Below the pieces are notes generated by a model. The model worked only from the letters and a program-made list of their open reading frames with translations, had not been told where the DNA came from and searched no databases. DNA of 64,000 nucleotides from Branchiostoma floridae (taxonomy: Eukaryota; Chordata; Leptocardii; Amphioxiformes; Branchiostomatidae). Location of the stretch: assembly GCF_000003815.2 (NCBI RefSeq), contig NC_049981.1:18587041-18651040 (forward strand). The letters are read 5' to 3'. Shown here in pieces: positions 1-12,100 of this stretch; position 1 is the first letter of the stretch, and each line of letters opens with the position of its first letter. The position numbers were made by a program, and so were the translations under genes.

Positions 1-114
1 GGGGATGGAGGATGGTGGGGGTGCCGGAGGAATGGTGGGGTATGGAGTGGGAGGGCTAGTGGCTGTGTATGTCTCCGGGGTGACGATGCGGTACTCTTCC
101 CCATTGTGGTAAAC
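1..114 (-). CDS. STOX1: Stox exon 4 (cut by the window edge): end of winged helix, then proline-rich
   Basis: Begins VYHNGEEYRIVTPETY, equivalent to human IYHTGEGYFIVTPQTY, then turns into a Ser/Thr/Pro-rich linker. Open to base 1, so the exon continues outside the window. Confidence 0.92.
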
Positions 115-3100
115 CTAGAAGAGAAGGACCGAGTTACAGATGTCTTAGATTCTAAAGTTATGGATAGCACATAGTTTACATTTATGCCTTTAAGAGTCCA
201 TTTTACATTACAAGGATATAATATACACAAGAAATAGTACATAGAATAATCAAATGAACTAAGTCTATATCAAAAATAAAAAGTAGAACTATTCATTTTA
301 AGACTTTGACATGTATGGAATGTACAAGAGTAATTTAAAATAAAGGAAAAGAAGTTTGCTACAGCTATAGAACAGGCTGGCTGGAGAGTGACAACTGAAA
401 ACCTTAAATAGTTTGCAAAAACACCTGAGGCTAGACTACTGTTACTCCTTCTCTACAGCAGCATCACAGAACAATGGAACAAATTGTTCTTTGTTGTCAA
501 TTTGCTAATTAAGTATCCCAGAGGTGCCCATTATCACCTAATTAACCTTCTGGCGATTAACTTTCAGACAGTATGGGTATTGTTAATCATTCAGGTCCGT
601 AATTTGTTAAGAGCAGGCATCAAGGGGAATAGACAATACTTAACTTTATCTTTTGTGATTGTCGATAAGGCCATGTTGCTTTGATTATATGGATGACATC
701 CTCTGGGAACTCCAGAACTGATGCGAGCGAGCGAATAAAAAAAAAGTTTGGCCAAAAAAAAAAGTTGACTTCAGTATGAAATCTAAGTGGTCAGGAAGGT
801 TGAACATAGGACTAAAAACACATAGTATGGTATACCAACAGTTAGGTGTAGGGACCAATACATCGTACAGGTGCAAAACGTTTTTTTCTTCTTCTTGGAC
901 CGATCCGAAAAAAAAGACCTGAAAAAAATCAGTGGAACTGGTTTCGCCAATTAGAAAATGGACACACTATGTCAGCAAGCGTTTGGGGTCTTACCGGGCT
1001 AACAAGACAACAAGAGCGAAGTCGAGTAGAGTTTATAGTCATTTGCACCAAGTTTCTACAGTCAAAGGTACAGAAACTTGATTACTTGGAGTTGGGATTT
1101 TAAAACGCCAGTGGGAGTCAGATAATCCACCAAACAGATTCCTTTGTAGCAAAATTGACCAATTATCATTGTTTTGGGTATAGCAAATTCTCAAGTTTCC
1201 ACAAACAATCAGGTTCAGGTCCGGATCTGGAAATGATCCTCTGGACCTGAATGGAACCTATACCTAAAGTTTCTGTACTGGTACCTACCCCTACCAACAA
1301 TAAATTTTTTCACGTCTTATTCTTTGACTTTAGATTTATTTTGACATTCTATGGCATTAGTTATCTGTTTTCTGATACTTTTTTTCCCAATCTACGGCAT
1401 ATATGAGCTCATTTTACAGCTGCTTTGCACAATTTATTGTGTGGTCAAAAACTTTTTTTTTTGGAAATGGCCGAAAATTGGTGCGAGCGCGGATGTCATC
1501 CATATAATCAAATCAACATGGCCTAAACTGGAAAACCTGATATCTTAGAGTCTGCACAGAATGCTCTTCTCTTCTGTCTTTCACAAACCTAACATACATA
1601 TTGAGAAGAGTAGGGCTGACTCAGTGTGCCTAGCTAAACATGCCAGTCATAGCAAAGCCAGATTGCACTTACTGTAAATGTGTTTAAGCTTGCAGGATTT
1701 ACTTTTGCGGTAGCGGGAAAAGAGTGTTTGCGGTGTTTTTAAGTTTACTGTAGCACCATAGACTGCAGTAAAATACTATAATGGAAAAATGTTCGTGGTG
1801 GGTTTAAGCAAAAATCGCGAATATAAAACCACTGCAAATATTTCTGCATTTACAGTAGTAGTTGAATAAAAAGTATCATGCTACATCCTTAGTCTGAGGT
1901 TCGACCACTTAACCAATCGCACCTATGCTGCATCCCACCCATGTCTCTAGGGCCTGTTTTTTCACCCCGGGATGGAAATTTCCTTGCTTTGATAGATAAA
2001 ATTTTTTTACTCCCTCCGTCAAAAACATCTGAATGTCATATCATGAAAATGTTGAAAATGTATTTTTGGTAAGCTAAAAACTCCACAGCAAAATAATCAG
2101 TGGGATGGAAAATTAAAACCTGCATGGAGACAGCCCTGGTGCCATCACTCCATCCCTCACTTCCCGTGTTCTTACCTTTCTCTCCTTGATCAGTTCTCCC
2201 AGTAGTTCATGCAGGACGTCCTGGTCAGGAATGGGTACTCCACTGAACTTCTGCTGAAGGTACTCCGCTATTTCGTCCTGTCAACAGCAAACACCCAAAC
2301 AGTTAAAAAATCACACAAAATAAAAGAAATCAATGAGTTGATACCTGAAATATCTAGAGTTTTTGTTAATTTCTTGGACAAAATATAACAAAATCATGTC
2401 CATTTCACACATAACATGCTGCATTACACACTGTCCATGCTTTGGTTGCTGACTTTTGGACCATGTGCCAATGCTCACTTCCTGTCATCCTGCCCAACCT
2501 TTGCATCCTGTCAGTCTCCACCTACCCAGCCTGAGAACGAATTTAGACCCAGGCCAATGGAAACAAACTTGATTACACACCCAGGCAAACAAACAAACAA
2601 ACAAACAGATCTAAAACAATACCACTATTTTCACAGAGGTAACTGGTCATCATTATTCTTCAGTTGTTTTGAAAAACCACCTGTTGTTTATACACCTTTA
2701 TGTTAAGAAAAATATATTGTCCATCCAATGTAAAAAAAAAACCTTTAAACACTCATTTCTGGGGGTACATTTTACATTCTACTTACTACTGTAACAAAAC
2801 ACTTTGTCTGAAATGTTACTGTAAATGCAGAAATGTTCGCGGTGGATTAATGTTCGCGGTTTTCGCGGTGACCACTTTACCGCGAACTTAAAACCACCGC
2901 GAACATTTTCCTATTATGGTATTAGATTGCAGTCTATGGTGTTACCGCGAAATTAAATCCACCGCGAAAAGTCAGTTTCCCCGCTACCGTGAAATTAAAT
3001 CCCCGCGAACTTAAATGCATTTACAGTATTTAATACCATCCCCTCTGGGAACATCATATGCTGTAAATCCAGAGTTGACTTCTAACATTTGCCTTCAAGA

Positions 3101-6100
3101 TGAAGAAAGGATCTCAGGAGCTATGGAATAGTCATGTGACTAGTCTAAGTTGTAATGTGACATCAAAGGCCCAACCAGCGCTTTGAACCCAACACAGAAT
3201 GCCTCTTGACTTGATCTACCAGAACAAATCCTGGTGTATACAAGCCTCTCTCCTTACCCTGAGAGATCATAACCTTTTACTCTGAGAGTCACTGTAAGCT
3301 TCAAATCAAAAACTAAAGTTTATCTGCCACAAATGTTACTGATAGACCCACTTTCTCTTTCACCAATTATAAGCAAGGTAGTTAATCTGTTTTTAGCAGA
3401 AATGGTCTAAATAATGGTCTTAAATTTTCAACTCTGTAGTAACCTAACCCAGCATCAGGATGTAATTTTGTAGACTTGCTATGAAAACTTTCAAATTAAA
3501 CATGATCAAACTTGACCATCGCTTTCCAATCCCCAACCAATCTACAAAATATCACAAGGATCCATCCATAACCTCTCATGTTATGCCATTGACAGACAGA
3601 CAAAAAACGGCACCAAAAAAACATTACAGATTATTTAAAGAAACTGCACTAAAAAATCATGAATTAACCTTCTAATAAGTAAATAATAGTCATACAACTG
3701 TTACAGTAATATAACATGTTTTTTCATGGCAGTCTGTTTTCGGGACCTTATTCCTTCACTGTTAACGTCAGAAAGGCCTGCTCGTATCAACAACAGCTGC
3801 AGAGAAAAATCCCCATTTCCCCTCTGAGCACCACTTTGGCTAATCCCAAGTGCTGAACATGGAGACATTTCCTGCTGTTTGAAGTGTAGAGAATGTCGCT
3901 CCCAAAGACCCACTTGAAAAGTCAACAGTTGATACTAGGGGTTAGATCAATGGAAATCTGTCCAAAGATGACAGAAACTACTGGTAGGGCTTGAGGTGGG
4001 TGGTGAGGGGTATTATTACAAATTTTGGGTTGAAATTTTGTTAAAAAAAACAACATGACAATGAAAGAAAGGAAGAAGATATGGAGAAGTGAAATTTAGA
4101 TTTACAAATTTAAGTGAGAGGCCTTGTATTGATGTCCTTGATTTATGCAAAATTAAAAAAGAAAAGAGAAATCAGAAATTTGAATACGTCGGGTTCAAGA
4201 CGAGTTCAAAATCAGTGTAGACAGTGTAGCACGTACTTTGAGTTATCCATTTTACGTTTCAGTCCCACAGATATGTCTGAGACTTGCCCCAAACTGGGGT
4301 ATGCATATTTCAATTTCAGTGCATACTTCATTAAGAAATACAGTAACTGTTACTGTGTGTATTATATTGAGGCCTGGTTTACCTGTGTTGCGATTCCTTT
4401 GCCACAGTTGAGTTCAGCAATGGTCTGACACAGGACATCAGGGAGGGGGATGAAGTGGGACTGAGACACCGGGGCCAGCTGGACCTGACAGACATCACCT
4501 GCAGGTACAAGGACAATGGGTTACAAACATGCCGGTGCTTTTGGCAGATTAGTAAAATTGAAATGAAGTAAAAACAGTTGAAACTCCAAAGAAAAGACCA
4601 ATCAGGGAATCTATAAAATCTGGTCTATGTGGGCGAGTGATCACTACTGAGTCTAGACAGGAATCTTACTATTCTTAGCCCTTGTGACAATGGGAAAAAT
4701 CATCAAAAATGATCAAAGGGACTTTGGAAAGTTTGTGTGGAGGTGGTTACTTGCACAGATTTGACTGTACTGTAGTGTACATGTAGGTATCAATGAAAAA
4801 AATAGATACCAGGGAACAAATATCAGAAAATGCTCACAGTAAGACAATTAAGTAATACTGTAGTTTGTAACATTGGACCCGTTACAACATCCATCAGTAT
4901 ACATACTATTTTAGTTAAACATGAATATCTTAGAGAGCCTTAAAATCATGAAATCTAGTCTGTCTTATCCACAGTAATTACAGACTAGTATACCAGACAT
5001 GCAATTACATGGAGGAATGGTCCACCATGCTAATATGGACTCATCAAACTTAGTAAGTATCTCCAAGGACCACGCAAGACAAACTTGCCTAGATCATTAG
5101 GGCCATTAAAAAAACAAGGTTGGAGAGAAAGATAACAGTTCTATTTCGGTAGACAAGTCTGACAGATAGCTCTGCTCTGTTCTACTACGCCCTTGATAAA
5201 CAGACAGGCCCCTGATATCAGCTAACACACACCACTGTGTTTGCTACACTGGTTCCTCTATATTTAAAGAAACTACTTGTTCAGCAACATTGGAGCAGAG
5301 TACCTTTAGAGGGAACAGCTACGATATCCTTTAAAAAGGCTTATATTTATCGTAAAAGAAATTAAGCAACAGCAGTATAATAAAATACTGGATACTACCA
5401 CTTATGTCTTTCTTGGGCTTCGTTGACCAAGGAGCTTCTTGCATTGACATAACAATTTTCCCACTGACATTATGATAATAATATCTAGGTTGCACATTGC
5501 TCTCTCTCCAGGGCCAGTTTTCCATCAAGGCTCGACATTTGCTTGTCAGTACAGACAAAATTTTCACCCTATCTCAGTATCTGTACAAAAAAAAATCTTA
5601 TCTCCATGGTATCATGAAGGAAGATGTATTCTTGTATTTTTACAAAATTTACAAAATTAAAAAATTAATGACATTCACTGTATTGGTTTACAGGCAATGA
5701 GTAGGATGGAAAAATATTAAAGCTACATCAACATTAGTTAAAGAATATCTATCACATGAAATTGCAGTTGAAACCTACATGTAGAGGTACAGGGGAAACA
5801 AATCAAGTCTATTAATGTCTCGGGTAGGCCACAACTGAGTGTTCCACATGCACAGACAATACCTTGCTACATGTTGTAAATAGCTAAGAAAGTTCACCTG
5901 AGGTCTGTCAAAAGACCTCCCCTGGCTAAGAAGTAAACACCTTTGCAAGGCCGCGTTTGCCAAAGTAGTCCCGATCCTTTAATACCTTAAAGGGAGGACT
6001 ACAGAAAAAAGATAACCCAAAGAGAGGTTTAGCTTTGGACTGAAATAGATGTGGTAAGCTCTTCTTTTTAGGATGCACCCCACCCAGAGTTTAAAGATGA

Positions 6101-9100
6101 CAAAGAATGTTTTTATACCATAGTCTGTTTCCCTACTTAATGTGGCTAAGTTGGGAGAAGATCTTTCACTTCTCTGTCTGGCAAGTGGCTTCAGAAACAG
6201 AATCCTTTGTCTACATAATAACATTAACCATTGGCTGGTGGATCAGAAGTAAGCCGATGTTAGTGGGCTTACGACGGGCCATTTACAATGATATGCATCA
6301 AGTGAGGAGGAACGGTTTGTCTTTCAAACGTGGAGCCAATGACGGAACAGGCATGCATGTGAACATACCTTGGCAAAACATTGTGTAATTCTTTACTTGC
6401 ACAAGTAATCCACAGGTAATGTCTCAAGGTGCAGGTAGAAAGCAAATATCTTGGTACTAACAAGCCAGCCATTACCACTATTTATAACATGGTTTTAGTT
6501 GACAGTAACGAACTCACCTACATAATTAACAAATAGACCTCTAGAGAAGATTTTAGACACCAATAGACTGGAAGATGTCTGCTGATAGACTTCAAGTGAA
6601 TAAACCAACAGAAAGTGCATCAACCCATTCGTTCTTCATTTGGCTATAACTAAAACAGCTCTAAACCAGTCCTGTTAGATGACTCACACATCTATGATAT
6701 TCATATGGATTTCTGAAATGTTGGACCACATAGTATCATGAACGTAATCAATACCTGTATCTTTTAACAGTTTCTAAATTTAAAAGTGAAAAACCACAGT
6801 AAATAGAAACTTGAGACAACCGAGGTCACTCTTTTAAGAAATTTGTATCAAAAGCTGGATATCATATGGCATCTAGTTAGACTGAGGTGGAAATCTAGCC
6901 AATGTCAGGTATTCAATTAGCAAGGTAACCAAAACATTGGGACAAATGTGGCTGGCTTGTTTTACATCCCTAACAGAAAAAAAATGGTATGGCTTGACTC
7001 TTGAGGCCTTCATAAAGAAGAAAGACACAAATGAAATGTATTCTTAGGCAACCAACTAGTAGTCGGAGAAAAATCCTGATGTCCGTTGCAAATCATAAGT
7101 CTTCACGATTCTTTGAGCCATACTTTGTTTCTATATGTATATGTCACAGTAGATACCACGATCCAGTAGAATCGTAGATTCTCCTAGGAGAAACTCCGAT
7201 CCAAACTCAAATGATGCTAAGATATAGGAAACAGACTGCGATCGGGATGTGTCCTAGGACAATCGCCGATTCTACTAGTACAGATTGCGATCGGGATCTC
7301 TCCTAGGAGAAACTCCGATCGCGATCTCTCCTAGGAGAATCGACGATTCTACTGGATCGTGATCTCTACTGTGACATATACTAAGAAACATTTGTGTTGA
7401 TCACTCAGTAATTCAGATTCATCTAACAGTATTTCTTTTGACATACAAAATATTACTTCATGTATTACAAGAATGTTACAGTTACTAAACTGCATTGTTG
7501 TTGTCATCTCTTTGTCTTTTTTGGAAGAACTCATACTGTGCATCAGTCACTCACAGCTATGTTGACCTCTCCAACCCTTTTGGTTCTTGGCTTTAGGACT
7601 TTTTACTCAATACATGAACTATAACAATATAATCTTCCAAACTTAAGGATGTTAAGCACATCTGTAGAAAAGTACACAATGAGCTGAAAGAAAACCTGAA
7701 GTACTGAAACCCTTTTGAGTAGAAAAAATGGCACAAAGATATAGACTTGTTACAATCTAATGCCTCAAATTGGCATTAAGAATTTGTATCAGAAAGTGTC
7801 TGAATTCTGTAATGTGCCAGTATTAAGTTCCGACAACATGTAGTTTAAGTGGGCAAAGCGGATGGGCTGACTGTACTGTCGTCCTCATTGCATGGCTCTA
7901 CAAATACCTCTGTGCACCGAGCCCCAACTACGTTCAGCCTCCTTTCAACAGAATAAGTCACCTGTTAACTCGGCAAACCAAGCTATTTGCCCTCCACGGA
8001 GCTGATGTGTAGAGGTCCACATCGTGAGGTGGTCCAACTATTGGTTTTGGGAAACTAATTACCGATCCTGCATACCTCATGTTGATGCTAAGGACAGTTT
8101 CTGAACCATTGTATTAAACAACTATTTGACCAGATCCCACTTTGTTCATGCAGTGAACCATCAAAAACAACAACTGAATTTGATCAGATTCCATTTTCTT
8201 TTGTCAGCAAAACATTCTTACCCAGGATGCAATGGAAAAAAACAAACAAAGCTCTCAGTGACAATCTCAAGGTCAAAAACTTACATGTACTTCAAAGTTC
8301 TGGAAAGATTTGTAATACGTAGTGTATTTTCACCATAAATATTTGCATTTCTAGCAGACACAATAATCCACTGCTTCATTTTAGAATCTGGCACAAATTC
8401 TTTTGTGTGTACATTTATGTGTTATTGCTGTAGATTTCTGATCAACCTCAGCAAGGTATCTGGCTATGGCAGAGATCTATGGAGCCCCAAAGAACCAGAA
8501 TCTGAATCCTAAAAGCAAAAGCAGTCTGTAGTTTCTGTTAACAATCGCTGCAGACATAAAAGTTTGAAAGAATCCATTCCTGCCATGGGTTTCATATCAA
8601 AGCTACCTGCCTAATCCCTCCCTCCGTTCGCCTGGACACCTGTTGACAACACAAACATACTTGCCCTGCACCACAATAAGACACAAACAGGTTCAGTCAG
8701 GGGGAACATTTACCCAACCTCCCTCCAGACTCACCAAGACAAAAAAGACCCAGTAAAGACCCCTCTTCACACTTCTGAAGTGACTGCTGTGTGTTTTCCT
8801 GTTGCTCTAGGTGACGTTCTATTACCTACGTCCACCTTAGTTCTGTCATTTGCCCAGGTGAAGGAGCTGGACTGTTCAGGAAGCAACACTCTATCTCCTT
8901 ATTTACCAATAACTTAAGGGGTTACAAGCTGAGCCAACAACCTTGAACCCCTCATACTTTCTTAAAATCTTTAACATATAATGTGACAAAATGTGTGACC
9001 ATGAAAGTATGTGCAGGAACATTAAAATGTTGTAATATATAAGAAACCATGCCCATAGCCAAGATTTTGTTTGGCAGATTCTTTTTTTTCTAGACTAGTG

Positions 9101-12100
9101 ATGGTGCTGAAGCCGTGAATCGTGAGTGCTACAGGCACGAGCTTTCCATGGGGGTTTGGTGGCATGCTTTCCCATATAATTTTGACAATATAACCATTTG
9201 AAATGGCAATTCCTGTATTCTTTAGAGGATTTCAAAGTAAGAAACAGGGACAGTCGATAAGAGTGCTGTTAAGGGGGGAAACGTGCTGCATTGATCATTC
9301 TTTTGGGGTACTTCTGCTGTTTGTATGTTCCCTACCCTCTGACAAGGATCATGGATGCAAATGTACAGCTGTATGGAAAGTTATCAGTCCAAGATGGTTA
9401 AATGGCAAGCTCCTTGGTTGGTCTTCTTCAAACGCTAGAACCAAAACAATTACTCACAAGTTATGAAATTGAATGCGTTTAACTTTACAACAAAGAACTA
9501 TAACTATAATATAAAGAACAGTGAGTATCACATGATTGTTTGATCCACAAACTATAGGAGAAATGCTCTGCCAAATGAAATAGCAACTGCTTATAGATCT
9601 TTCTAATTGGGTTTATCATGGCAAAGTAGTTCAGAAAAGAAAACTGGTCTAAGGACCTTGCTTACCTTCCCTGTTCTAATGCAACTTATTCCATGTCAGT
9701 TAGCATTACTAATCCCCCTAAGCCATTGACTCTCACTATCCTACTTGTCTTTCACTACTGTTCAATGGAGTGTAACCGTATCTGGGAATCACATCTATGT
9801 ACAAAACAAGGTCGGGATGCACTTTACTGAGTCCCTAAACTGGAGCGTCCCACCAGGTGTGCCCTCAAGTGTAACACCCTCACCAGATGCACCTGAAATT
9901 TTTTCTCTACAAATGCCCTGCAGTTTAACCAACAATGTAAACCTCATTAAATTGTAGGATATTACCTTTACAACCGCTATGTCTCTGTTTATGATATCTG
10001 CTCACTCATATCATATTACAAGAAAATTCCAGTCACCATGGAGGTGCTTTACTTGTAGCATATACATCTAGTTGTATAAAGCATAAATTTCTTTCTGCAA
10101 TTTTTCCCGGATGAATGATTCGAGTATACCGTGTCAACATTGTTTGGGCTGTAATGCATGCAGGGACACAAAACTGCATCCTTGATACTACAGGCCTTAT
10201 GGTAACTCCTTTTGTCCTATGGTCTCATTAGTATGCGTTGTACAGAAGCCAGCATGACCGCAGGTTTTACCCCTTTTACGTTCACCCAACCGTGTTGGAG
10301 TCTGGGTCAGCTATGATTACCAACCCCTGGCCGTGCTACCCTCTACAGGCATACTGTAATCACCTAATGGAACAAATGTGTACACTGCTTCTGTTTATGG
10401 TTAAATAGCTCTCATATTCATGTTTATGTGACTGAATTTCTACTCTTTGCTACATGTCTCATTGAAAATATCAGTGAAAAGGGACCATACGCGTCTACTT
10501 TCTATTGGTAGTTGAGCTCTCGTCAATCCTTTGTTCACAGTTCAAATGTAATGTGATGTTTTCCACACAAATTTTGCCCTGATTGAATTTCAATCAGATA
10601 TTCAAAAAAATAATTGTTAATCATCCAATTTTCCACAAACGTCAGAAGCAATAAGACACCAAGCTGGACCACAGACTCTACAAATTGCAACATTTTCTGA
10701 CGTTATTCTGTGAAAAACCTACCTAGTTTTTTGTAACTTTTGTAGTGCTAAAACGTGAAATGGGACAAAGAGTTAATCCCAAGTCCATTGGTGGTTGTTT
10801 ATGTTACAGAAATCACACATACACATTGTAAAAGGTGTGAAAGACACAGCTAACATTATGTTTCCCACCAGGGTGTTGCTTTGTACCACATTTCCTGACA
10901 AACTTTGCATTGACATGCTAAGATTCTCAGCTCTATGAATAATCAGCTGCTCGTTATCACATTGTCCTTCCATCCGTCATGCCGGGTGTGACAGGCAGAC
11001 CAGGTTCACTTCACAGACAGGTCAGCTTTGTTGTCATTGTTGTTGTTCTTTTGTTTCCACGTGAGTTATGATGATGAGTAGGATAGCACACAGGAGAGTT
11101 TCCACAGGTAAAATTCTACCACCATGCTGTAAAACATGCTGTACTATACAGTTGGCTATGCTAATATATGCATCGTCATGTTTGTTTGGTTATTAAAATA
11201 AACTGTGGGGCTCGAGTCTTGACTCAACTTGTTCAATTTGGCCATCTTTATAAGAGAATGATAACTTTTACTAGCAAGGAATGGGAGAAGAAATGGTGTA
11301 ATTATGAAATGGTGTAACTTGCAAATAAACTTCTATTATTATTATTTCACAGTCTCTAAACTAGTCTCCTTCGCAGAGTGCTAGGAGTGCCAGCACTTTT
11401 TTTGGAGACAAAACCCAATCTCCCAACATTAATTTTCAGAACTGCAGCACAACATAATCTGCAGCTATAATGTTATAAACATTTCAGTTTGAAAATTGGT
11501 CCCCTGGCCTGGCAACAAGATTGTCTGCACATGTCCTTCAATGTAAAGTAGGACAACTTCTTATCCTAAAAGGTCAGTAGCTTTCATCACCTTGGAACTG
11601 GAAGTACCAATTCAACACAAACAGAAGTACACTGTACCTAATGGATTGATGAGCTACAGGAACTGTTCAACACATTAACAAATATGGTGAAGATACATTT
11701 GATTTTGATAGATACAATACCTAGCCTGGTATCCAGCCATATTATAGCTCCCAAGTCTCTTGTGTCCTCTTCGCAAATACCGGGGCCAGACATATTTGCG
11801 AAGAGTACAGAAGAGACTCTGGAGCTATAATACGGATGGATACCAGGCTATACAATACCACTTATGTACATGTTTGTCATTTTTTTCTTCCACAACACTT
11901 GGAGCTGTATTGTTTTTACTCACTAATCCGTTTCTGTGAATCAAATCTATTAGGGCATTAAATAAACGAGCTATGGCTTATTGGCATTAAAAATGGTACA
12001 TTTATGCCAACTGTTTATGTATCTAATCTGTTTCAATCCTATTTTAATCCATCTGAGCATCTCTTGGGTACTGTGATTGAAAAAAGGAGTGAGCCAGAAT

